From Nocardia sp. (lineage in GTDB: Bacteria > Actinomycetota > Actinomycetes > Mycobacteriales > Mycobacteriaceae), in the NCBI GenBank assembly GCA_013361595.1, contig JABFXT010000174.1, positions 1 to 5,674 of the forward strand: DNA of 5,674 nucleotides. The letters run 5' to 3'. Under the pieces are notes generated by a model that saw nothing but the letters and a program-made list of their open reading frames with translations, ran no database searches and had not been told where the DNA came from. Positions 1 to 4,993 of this stretch are shown piece by piece; the stretch's first letter is position 1, and every line of letters starts with the position of its first letter. A program made the translations under genes and the position numbers.

Positions 1-1
1 A

Positions 2-1144
2 TCGAGCGCCGGGGTGTGGAACCGGCTCGACTACCGGCCGCTCGAGGGCTTCGTCTATGACATCACGCCGTTCAATTTCACGGCGATCGCCGGCAATCTG
101 CCCACCGCGCCCGCGTTGATGGGCAATACCGTGGTGTGGAAACCTTCGCCCACGCAGACCCTGGCCGCCTATTACACGATGAAACTGCTGGAGGCGGCCG
201 GTCTGCCACCCGGCGTGATCAATATGGTCACCGGCGACGGGCGGGAACTCTCCGAGGTCGCCCTCGCCGATCCGCGTCTGGCCGGTATCCATTTCACCGG
301 TTCCGGCGCGACCTTCCGATATCTGTGGAGCCAGGTGGGGGCCGGTATCGGCCGCTATCACGGGTACCCGCGGATCGTCGGGGAGACCGGGGGTAAGGAT
401 TTCATCGTCGCGCACCCCTCCGCCGATCCGGTCGCGTTGCGTACGGCCTTGATCCGCGGTGCCTATGAATATCAGGGCCAGAAATGTTCGGCCGCTTCGC
501 GCGCCTATCTGCCGAGATCGCTGTGGCGGGAGATGGGCGAGGATTTCCTCGGGATCACCGAGAGTTTGAGCTACGGCGATATCGCGGATCTGTCGAACTT
601 CGGTGGCGCGGTGATCGATCGCCGGGCCTACGACAAGTGTGTGCGCGCGATCGAACGGGCGCGGACCGTGGGTGTGGAGGTGCCGGTCGGCGGCACCTAC
701 GACGACAGCGAGGGCTGGTTCGTGCGGCCGACCGTACTGCTCGCCGACGATCCGCGCGACGAATCGTTCGCCACCGAGTACTTCGGCCCGATTCTGTCGG
801 TACACGTGTACGACGACTCTCAGCCCGAGGCCTATCGGACCATCTTGACCGAAGTGGAGTCGGCTGCCCCCTACGCGCTGACCGGCGCGGTCTTCGCGCA
901 GGACCGGGCGGCGGTGGAGGAGGCGGCCGCGGTGCTGCGCTTCGCGGCCGGCAATTTCTATGTGAACGACAAGCCCACCGGTGCGGTGGTGGGGCAGCAA
1001 CCGTTCGGCGGGGCCCGTGCCTCGGGTACCGACGACAAAGCGGGTTCGCCGTTGAATCTGTTGCGCTGGGTGGCGCCGCGCACCCTCAAGGAAACCTTCG
1101 TCCCGCACACCGATCACCGCTATCCACATATGGAGCGGGAATGA
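2..1144 (+). CDS. pruA: 1-pyrroline-5-carboxylate dehydrogenase (L-glutamate gamma-semialdehyde dehydrogenase), 5'-truncated by the window edge
   Basis: This NAD-dependent aldehyde dehydrogenase oxidises glutamate semialdehyde, formed spontaneously from pyrroline-5-carboxylate, to glutamate in the cytosol; it is the second step of proline catabolism. The frame is open from base 2, so the true start lies upstream. About 380 codons are present; the single-function family is usually near 540 residues, so roughly the first 160 are missing. Visible landmarks are the cofactor-binding segment VVWKPSPTQTL (about 130-165), FTGSGATF (about 295-318), the general-base Glu in GETGGKD (Glu codon 383-385), the catalytic Cys in YQGQKCSAA (Cys codon 485-487) and the C-terminal QQPFGGARASGTDDKAG segment (about 994-1045) typical of the PruA type-1 group. 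No frameshift or missing active-site residue was seen. putB follows 61 bp downstream on the same strand, completing the pathway. The identity is recognised from memory of the family, not from a search. Confidence 0.96.
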   Translation, partial: SSAGVWNRLDYRPLEGFVYDITPFNFTAIAGNLPTAPALMGNTVVWKPSPTQTLAAYYTMKLLEAAGLPPGVINMVTGDGRELSEVALADPRLAGIHFTGSGATFRYLWSQVGAGIGRYHGYPRIVGETGGKDFIVAHPSADPVALRTALIRGAYEYQGQKCSAASRAYLPRSLWREMGEDFLGITESLSYGDIADLSNFGGAVIDRRAYDKCVRAIERARTVGVEVPVGGTYDDSEGWFVRPTVLLADDPRDESFATEYFGPILSVHVYDDSQPEAYRTILTEVESAAPYALTGAVFAQDRAAVEEAAAVLRFAAGNFYVNDKPTGAVVGQQPFGGARASGTDDKAGSPLNLLRWVAPRTLKETFVPHTDHRYPHMERE

Positions 1145-1209
1145 ACGGCCCGCACCGGTCCGGCGAGCGCGCGGCGGCGGTGCGCGGCCCCCACCGGGAG
1201 CTACGGTGA
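1141..1209 (+). CDS. Possible 22-codon coupling ORF between pruA and putB
   Basis: An ATG overlaps the pruA stop as ATGA (1141-1144) and has GGAG at 1132-1135, five bases upstream. The frame runs 22 codons, beginning MNGPHRSGER and ending GPHRELR, and stops at TGA 1207-1209, which overlaps the putB GTG (1206-1208) as GTGA. Both junctions are therefore 4-bp stop/start overlaps of the kind used for translational coupling. The peptide is short, basic and rich in Arg, Gly and Ala, and resembles nothing I know. It may serve only to carry ribosomes from pruA to putB, or may be a chance reading frame in GC-rich spacer DNA. Confidence 0.3.
   Translation: MNGPHRSGERAAAVRGPHRELR
1196..1200 (+). promoter_or_regulatory. 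Ribosome binding site of putB
   Basis: GGGAG ends five bases before the GTG at 1206. This spacing fixes GTG 1206 as the putB start. The site also lies inside the possible coupling ORF. Confidence 0.6.
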
Positions 1210-2156
1210 ATCCGCTACGTCCGGCCATCCTCGCCGCGGCCGGGTCGGACCGGGTGAAACGCACCCTGACCACGAGTCCGGCCACTGCCGCGATGGTGCA
1301 GCGTTTCGTCCCCGGGGAAGCCCGATCGGATCTGGTCGCGGCAGCGGGCCGGCTGCTCATGAGCGGACGTGCGGTCAGTGTCGATTTCCTCGGTGAGAAC
1401 ACCACCGACCGGGCGCAGGCCGAGTCCGCGGTCGCCGAGTACGTGGCCTTGATCAACGATCTCGCGGCATTGCCCACCACCGAGGTGCCCGCGGGTGCGG
1501 CACCGCTCGAGGTGTCGGTCAAACTGTCCGCCCTGGGGCAGGCGCTCGGGCCCGACGGCCCGGCGATCGCGACCGAGAATCTGCGCACCCTGTGCACCAA
1601 GGCCGCCGAGGCCCGGGTGTGGGTCACCGTGGATGCCGAGGACCACACCACCACCGCCGCCACCCTTGCCGCGGCCCGGGAGGTCCGCGCCGATTTCCCC
1701 TGGCTGGGCACCGTGATCCAGGCGTATCTCCACCGCAGCGTGGACGATTGCCGCGATCTCGCCGACGCGGGCGCCCGGGTGCGCCTGTGCAAAGGCGCCT
1801 ACCGGGAGCCGGAAACGGTGGCCTGCCGACGCCGGGTCGACATCGACCGCGCCTACTTGCGCTGTCTGCGGATCCTGATGCACGGCGCGGGCAGCCCCCT
1901 GGTGGCCTCTCATGATCCGGTGATGCTCGCGGCCGCGGCCGATCTCGCGACGATCACCGGCCGCCGCCCCGGCGACGTGGAATACCAGATGCTCTACGGA
2001 ATTCGCGCCGACGAACAACTCCGCCTGGCCGACCGCGGCGATTTCGTCCGGGTGTATCTGCCCTACGGCCGCCAGTGGTACGGGTATCTCATGCGCAGGC
2101 TGGCAGAGAGACCCGCCAATCTGACGTTCTTCCTACGTGCCCTGGCGGGGCATTGA
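1206..2156 (+). CDS. putB: Proline dehydrogenase (monofunctional, FAD-dependent)
   Basis: The 316-residue protein oxidises L-proline to 1-pyrroline-5-carboxylate and passes electrons through FAD toward the quinone pool. It has the length of single-domain actinobacterial PutB, not of bifunctional PutA. Blocks in order are SVDFLGENTTD (58-68), SVKLSALG (104-111), VTVDAEDHTTT (140-150), QAYLHRS (172-178), LCKGAYREPE (194-203), ASHDP (234-238), EYQMLYGIR (259-267) and YLPYG (284-288) leading to YLMRRLAERPAN (294-305). By comparison with E. coli PutA, K106, D143, Y199, Y284, R297, R298 and E301 match the proline/FAD pocket, so the enzyme looks intact. The GTG start is chosen for its GGGAG site and because the conserved core follows at normal distance. 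It is probably co-transcribed with pruA. Its stop lies only 6 bp from the stop of the convergent gene, leaving no room for an intergenic terminator. Confidence 0.95.
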   Translation: MNPLRPAILAAAGSDRVKRTLTTSPATAAMVQRFVPGEARSDLVAAAGRLLMSGRAVSVDFLGENTTDRAQAESAVAEYVALINDLAALPTTEVPAGAAPLEVSVKLSALGQALGPDGPAIATENLRTLCTKAAEARVWVTVDAEDHTTTAATLAAAREVRADFPWLGTVIQAYLHRSVDDCRDLADAGARVRLCKGAYREPETVACRRRVDIDRAYLRCLRILMHGAGSPLVASHDPVMLAAAADLATITGRRPGDVEYQMLYGIRADEQLRLADRGDFVRVYLPYGRQWYGYLMRRLAERPANLTFFLRALAGH

Positions 2157-2162
2157 GCGAAG

Positions 2163-3029
2163 TCACACCAGCGGTTTGCCCTTGCGCATGCGGCGGCGCA
2201 TATCCCACAGGTAGTAGTTCATCGGGAACTGGCGAAGGATCCGGGGCTGGAGTTTCAGTCCGAAGCCGATGATCCGCATGGTCCGGTCGAACCAGCGCTG
2301 GTTTCCTTCGGTCCAGGTGAGCAGCATTTTTTCGCGGATCTGCGGGGGGAGGCACCCGGTGACGACGAAGCGGTGGAACCTCGCCGAGACCCATTGGATC
2401 GGCGGCGCCACCATCTTCAGGTCGATGAGGTCGTTGAAGTAGGCGCGGGTGGTGTCGTCGATTTCCAGCGCGTCGAGGTTTTCTTCCCAGAACTGCCAGA
2501 ACGCGGCTCGGTCGGGCGGCCACATCTCCGGCCGGACCTGGAGGGTGGTGCCGAGCCGGATGCTGTGTGCGTAGAAGGTGTCGGCGGTCGCTTCGTCCAT
2601 CGGGCCCAGGACTTTTTCCAGAAGGTCGACGAAGCCGAAGTACAGGCAGGCCGCGACCCATAGTTGGAGTTTCGGGTCGAAGGCGTTGTATTTGACCGGG
2701 CTGGTGGGTTTGGTGCGGATGTGGCGGTGGGAGGTGTTGACCGCGAGCCGGTAGGCGTTGCGTTCTTCTTCGGTGCCGAGCATGGCGACGGCGAGGTAGG
2801 TGAGCGTGGTGCGGAGCCGTTTGAAGGGGTGCTCCATGACATTGCCGCTCTTGACGTCGCTCTCCATCACGCCGTAGGCGACCGGCCGCAGCCCCAGTTG
2901 CATGATGACGTTCGCGGTCCCGCCGAGGAAGGCGGTGATTCCGACGATGTGGTCGTTCACATCGAAGTTCGGCGCGTACAGCCGCTGAGGTTCGGGATCG
3001 TTCATCGGAGCGGGTTGGGGAGCGGTCAT
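2163..3029 (-). CDS. DUF2236 / MpaB-Lcp family putative haem oxygenase, paralogue A
   Basis: This 288-residue protein belongs to the oxygenase MpaB family (DUF2236, PF09995 by memory), which includes the rubber oxygenase Lcp and fungal MpaB, haem proteins that cleave isoprenoid double bonds. The family signature is HPFKRLRTT (67-75) and TYLAVAMLG (77-85), then a His in NTSHRHIR (H101) and [21 protein letters not shown] (110-130). Further blocks shared with paralogue B are [11 protein letters not shown] (155-165) and LIDLKM (201-206). H101 and the Arg/Thr of KRLRTT sit roughly where Lcp has its haem-ligand His and active-site Arg/Thr; this mapping is inference. There is no convincing signal peptide. 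The ATG at 3029 is preferred over an upstream in-frame start at 3074 because GAGGT precedes it by five bases and because the upstream stretch overlaps the promoter and operator. It is divergent from tetR and likely repressed by it. The substrate is unknown. Confidence 0.85.
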   Translation of the reverse strand: MTAPQPAPMNDPEPQRLYAPNFDVNDHIVGITAFLGGTANVIMQLGLRPVAYGVMESDVKSGNVMEHPFKRLRTTLTYLAVAMLGTEEERNAYRLAVNTSHRHIRTKPTSPVKYNAFDPKLQLWVAACLYFGFVDLLEKVLGPMDEATADTFYAHSIRLGTTLQVRPEMWPPDRAAFWQFWEENLDALEIDDTTRAYFNDLIDLKMVAPPIQWVSARFHRFVVTGCLPPQIREKMLLTWTEGNQRWFDRTMRIIGFGLKLQPRILRQFPMNYYLWDMRRRMRKGKPLV

Positions 3030-3034
3030 CGGTG

Positions 3035-3044
3035 ACCTCTTTCC
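3035..3044 (-). promoter_or_regulatory. Ribosome binding site of DUF2236 gene A
   Basis: On the minus strand GGAAAGAGGT ends five bases before the ATG at 3029-3027. It decides the start at 3029 rather than at 3074. Confidence 0.7.
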
Positions 3045-3053
3045 TTTGAGAAG

Positions 3054-3059
3054 ATTATA
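3054..3059 (-). promoter_or_regulatory. -10 element of DUF2236 gene A promoter
   Basis: The minus strand reads a perfect TATAAT, which is uncommon by chance in such GC-rich DNA. A transcript would start near 3047 and give a leader of about 18 nt carrying the ribosome binding site. No good -35 lies 16-18 bp upstream; a TTGACG (3091-3086) is about 26-28 bp away, which is too far. The box lies within the palindrome. Confidence 0.55.
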
Positions 3060-3063
3060 TGAT
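3058..3063 (+). promoter_or_regulatory. Candidate -10 element of tetR promoter
   Basis: TATGAT matches five of six consensus bases and lies in the centre of the palindrome. A start near 3070 would give a leader of about 88 nt to the ATG at 3158. No clear -35 is visible, so the assignment is tentative. Confidence 0.3.
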
Positions 3064-3143
3064 AACCATCTCATTCTCTCGATCTTGCGTCAACCGCACC
3101 TGAAGTTGTGCGATGCTTATTACGTCATTGCATCGCCGAGCGC

Positions 3144-3150
3144 GGGAAGG
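3144..3150 (+). promoter_or_regulatory. Ribosome binding site of tetR
   Basis: GGGAAGG ends seven bases before ATG 3158. The alternative in-frame ATG at 3113 has only a weak GAAG upstream, so 3158 is preferred. Confidence 0.55.
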
Positions 3151-3157
3151 TGCCGAG

Positions 3158-3802
3158 ATGGGTGCGCTGGCTCAACTGTTGCCCCTGGTGCGATCGCCGC
3201 GCCGAGATCAGGATCAATCCGTGCTGGCCGCGGCCTTGCAGGCGTTCCTCGATTTCGGGATCAAACGCACGAGTATGGTCGAGGTCGCCCGGCGTGGCGG
3301 CCTCTCGCTGGCCACACTGTACCGGCGGTTCTCCAGCAAATCGGATCTGATCCAGGCGGTCGGTCTGGCGCAGACCCGCGATTTCATCGAAGGTGTCGAT
3401 GCCGCGGTCCAGCAGCAGATCGAGCGCGACGCCGGTGCCGAGGACCAGATCGTGGAACTGTTCGTCGCGTTCCTCGCCGGTCTGCGCGGTAACGAACTGC
3501 TCGACCGGCTGCTCGACACCGAACCGGAGATCGTGCTGCCCTACCTGACCACCAAGGGTGCCCCGGTCATCGAATTGGGGCGTGATTACGTCGCCGAATT
3601 CATCACTCGCCTGCAGGGTGAAGGCAAATTGCCGGCCTACGATCCGCTGCCGCTGGCCGAGATGATCGCGCGGACCGCGCTCTCGTTGGCGCTGACTCCG
3701 CAAACGGTCATCCCGCTGACCGACGATATCGCCGTGCGTAGATACGCGCGCGATCATGTGGCCGTCTCGTTCCGGGTGCCGGGCCAGGTAGCCGATTCCT
3801 GA
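3158..3802 (+). CDS. TetR/AcrR-family transcriptional regulator
   Basis: The 214-residue protein has the TetR architecture: an N-terminal DNA-binding domain of about 60 residues and a helical ligand and dimer domain. The start of the family domain is SVLAAALQAFLDFGIKRTS (21-39), followed by the helix-turn-helix MVEVARRGGLSLATLYRRF (40-58) and the usual KSDLIQAV (61-68). The C-terminal part (about 75-214) is less conserved and gives no ligand clue. An in-frame ATG at 3113 would add 15 residues (MLITSLHRRAREGAE) that are not needed for the domain. The gene is divergent from DUF2236 gene A across a 128-bp region with a large palindrome, the classic arrangement of an autoregulated repressor of its neighbour. 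It is convergent with paralogue B, with 38 bp between the stops. Confidence 0.92.
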   Translation: MGALAQLLPLVRSPRRDQDQSVLAAALQAFLDFGIKRTSMVEVARRGGLSLATLYRRFSSKSDLIQAVGLAQTRDFIEGVDAAVQQQIERDAGAEDQIVELFVAFLAGLRGNELLDRLLDTEPEIVLPYLTTKGAPVIELGRDYVAEFITRLQGEGKLPAYDPLPLAEMIARTALSLALTPQTVIPLTDDIAVRRYARDHVAVSFRVPGQVADS

Positions 3803-3836
3803 AATTCGAACAGAGTCGTTTTCATATTTGCGAATT
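3803..3836. repeat. Inverted repeat between convergent tetR and DUF2236 gene B
   Basis: AATTCG (3803-3808) pairs with CGAATT (3831-3836) across a 22-base spacer, in the 38-bp AT-rich gap between the two stop codons. A two-way terminator would be expected here, but the loop is long and there is no clean T tract, so the structure is weak. Confidence 0.25.
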
Positions 3837-3840
3837 CGGC

Positions 3841-4728
3841 TCAGACGAGTTTCTTTCCGAACCGGCGGCGGATCCGGAAATCGAACAGATACGCGTTGAT
3901 CGGAAAGCTCCGCAGCGGTACCGGTAGCGCCGCCGATACCCGGCCCAGACCGCGCAGGAGCCGATCGAACCGGCGTTCGTCGTCCGCCGACCAGGCCATC
4001 CCCATTTCCGCGCGTAGATGCGACGGCAGCAGGCCCGCGGTGACCCACCGGTTGAAACGGCCGCCGAGAAGCTGGACCGGGCGGGGGAACATCTTCAAGT
4101 CCACGATCTCGTTCAGCATGTCCCGGACCGGCGGATCGATCCTGGTCGCGGCGAGGTTCTCGGTCCAGTATCGGTCGAAGGCCGCCTGATTCGCGGGCCA
4201 CGATTCCGGTGGTACCTGCAGGGTCGTACCCAAGCGCGCGGAATGGCGGTAGATCGTCTCCTCGAGGTCGGGCTCGGGCCGGCCGCGCATACGTTCCCGG
4301 ATATCGCGGGCGCCCCAGTACAGGCACGCGGCCACCCACAGCTGTAGATCCCGGTCGAAGGCGTTGTACCGCACCGGACTCCGGTCGGTCGAGCGGACTC
4401 GGCGATGCGAGGTGTCGACGGCTTTGCGGTAGGCGGTGCGTTCCGCGGGGCTGCCGAGGAGGGCGACCGCCAGATAGGTGAGGGTGGTGCGTGTGCGCTT
4501 GACCGGGTGCAGGGTCAGTTTGCCGCTGTCGACCGGGCTTTCCAGCACTCCGTAGCCCACGCCGGGTGCGGCGAGTTGCATGATGACATTGGCGGCGGCG
4601 CCGAGTACCGCGGCTCCGTCGATATAGGGGCGGAAATCGAATTCCTCGTCCCGCGCCACTCCGGCGGAGTCGGCCGGTTCGTCGGCGGAACCGGGTGCGG
4701 GTGGCTCCGCGGAGGGAGAGCTGGTCAT
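3841..4728 (-). CDS. DUF2236 / MpaB-Lcp family putative haem oxygenase, paralogue B
   Basis: This 295-residue protein aligns with paralogue A almost end to end, with about half the residues identical by eye. Shared blocks are ANVIMQL (46-52), [19 protein letters not shown] (74-92), DTSHRRVR (H108 at the position of H101 in A), [21 protein letters not shown] (117-137), [11 protein letters not shown] (162-172) and IVDLKM (208-213). The first 30 residues are Ala/Pro/Ser/acidic and look disordered. The start is uncertain. ATG 4728 is chosen because the conserved core then begins about as far in as in A, but it lacks a good ribosome binding site. GTG 4770 (309 residues) and TTG 4797 (318 residues) are in frame. 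With a -10-like TACGCT at 4787-4782, GTG 4770 would have an almost leaderless transcript. The gene is on the same strand as A but separated by tetR, so it is not in one operon with A. The substrate is unknown. Confidence 0.85.
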   Translation of the reverse strand: MTSSPSAEPPAPGSADEPADSAGVARDEEFDFRPYIDGAAVLGAAANVIMQLAAPGVGYGVLESPVDSGKLTLHPVKRTRTTLTYLAVALLGSPAERTAYRKAVDTSHRRVRSTDRSPVRYNAFDRDLQLWVAACLYWGARDIRERMRGRPEPDLEETIYRHSARLGTTLQVPPESWPANQAAFDRYWTENLAATRIDPPVRDMLNEIVDLKMFPRPVQLLGGRFNRWVTAGLLPSHLRAEMGMAWSADDERRFDRLLRGLGRVSAALPVPLRSFPINAYLFDFRIRRRFGKKLV

Positions 4729-4741
4729 GGAAACAACCGTT

Positions 4742-4753
4742 TCGAGTGCTCGA
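4742..4753. repeat. 12-bp palindrome just upstream of DUF2236 gene B
   Basis: TCGAG and CTCGA flank a TG dinucleotide. It lies 13-25 bp upstream of ATG 4728, in the leader if that start is right or inside the coding region if the gene starts at 4770. It could be an operator or a leader hairpin, or simply chance. Confidence 0.25.
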
Positions 4754-4781
4754 GAAAGCTGACGCTTCACCCTCTCGCCGT

Positions 4782-4787
4782 AGCGTA
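4782..4787 (-). promoter_or_regulatory. Candidate -10 element of DUF2236 gene B
   Basis: The minus strand reads TACGCT, fitting the actinobacterial TANNNT pattern. It would place transcription start near 4775, upstream of ATG 4728 and five bases from GTG 4770. A TTTTCG at 4810-4805 sits 17 bp upstream as a poor -35. The assignment is tentative. Confidence 0.3.
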
Positions 4788-4803
4788 TATGTGTCAAGTA
4801 GCG

Positions 4804-4818
4804 CCGAAAATACTTCGG
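4804..4818. repeat. 15-bp perfect inverted repeat upstream of DUF2236 gene B
   Basis: CCGAA (4804-4808) and TTCGG (4814-4818) flank AATAC. It overlaps the expected -35 position for gene B and could be a regulator site. Confidence 0.3.
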
Positions 4819-4851
4819 TTTCGTGCTGATTTCTGGATCTTCGTGATACGG

Positions 4852-4874
4852 GAAATTTGAATCGTTCGAATTTC
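4852..4874. promoter_or_regulatory. 23-bp near-perfect palindrome in the gene B / acyl-CoA synthetase divergent region
   Basis: GAAATT (4852-4857) and AATTTC (4869-4874) enclose GAA-TCG-TTC (4859-4867), with a single mismatched pair at 4858/4868. The arms are AT-rich, unlike the surroundings, and no T tract follows, so an operator is more likely than a terminator. It does not resemble the palindrome next to tetR, which points to a different regulator. The gene it serves, B or the synthetase, cannot be told. Confidence 0.5.
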
Positions 4875-4940
4875 ACTGACTGGTGCGGAATGGGCGCGAA
4901 ATGAAAAATCACCGGTCCGGCCGGGGGTATTTCCCGAACC

Positions 4941-4961
4941 GATCCGGGCAGGTGCCGGATC
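4941..4961. repeat. 21-bp inverted repeat near the acyl-CoA synthetase promoter
   Basis: GATCCGG (4941-4947) and CCGGATC (4955-4961) are perfect 7-base arms around a 7-base spacer. The downstream arm reaches the expected -35 position of the promoter whose -10 is at 4982-4987. A regulator site is plausible; the GC-rich composition makes chance possible. Confidence 0.35.
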
Positions 4962-4981
4962 CCGCTATCGGGCCGGGGCAG

Positions 4982-4987
4982 TAGTTT
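4982..4987 (+). promoter_or_regulatory. Candidate -10 element giving a leaderless acyl-CoA synthetase mRNA
   Basis: TAGTTT fits TANNNT and ends six bases before ATG 4994, so transcription would begin at or next to the A of the start codon. No good Shine-Dalgarno sequence precedes the ATG, only GGG three bases away. Leaderless transcripts of this layout are common in mycobacteria and relatives. Confidence 0.45.
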
Positions 4988-4993
4988 GGGCGC

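Larger units (their letters stand above)
3047..3073. promoter_or_regulatory. 27-bp imperfect palindrome, likely TetR operator
   Basis: Outer arms TGAGA (3047-3051) and TCTCA (3069-3073) enclose inner arms TTAT (3055-3058) and ATAA (3062-3065) around a central ATG. Eleven of thirteen arm positions pair; the mismatches are 3052/3068 and 3054/3066. Length and symmetry suit a TetR dimer or a pair of dimers. The site covers the -10 box of gene A and a candidate -10 of tetR, so occupancy should block both. Binding by the adjacent TetR protein is inferred from position. Confidence 0.6.

Noticed and set aside
484..1209. A 241-codon plus-strand frame overlapping pruA
   Set aside because: It is out of frame with the catalytic Cys region of pruA and its Arg/Gly-rich product is a shadow. 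Only its last 22 codons, from ATG 1141, were kept as a possible coupling ORF.
1215..2018. A 267-codon minus-strand frame opposite putB
   Set aside because: It is antisense to a well-supported enzyme with all catalytic residues, and its translation is low-complexity Gly/Arg/His-rich with no family resemblance.
3791..3840. GCCGATTC / GAATTCGGC as a long terminator stem between tetR and gene B
   Set aside because: The stem has a bulge and a loop of over 30 bases with no T run, so it would be unstable.
4792..4797. TTGACA on the minus strand as a -35 box for gene B
   Set aside because: At 17 bp spacing the -10 would be GAGGGT, which is not a -10, and TACGCT is only 4 bp away. The match to consensus is probably chance.
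4405..4860. A 151-codon plus-strand frame opposite gene B and its promoter
   Set aside because: It is antisense to conserved DUF2236 blocks, and the product is Gly-rich without domains.
4941..4961. The 7-7-7 inverted repeat as a transcription terminator
   Set aside because: No T tract follows on either strand and it lies upstream of divergent starts, where a terminator is not expected.
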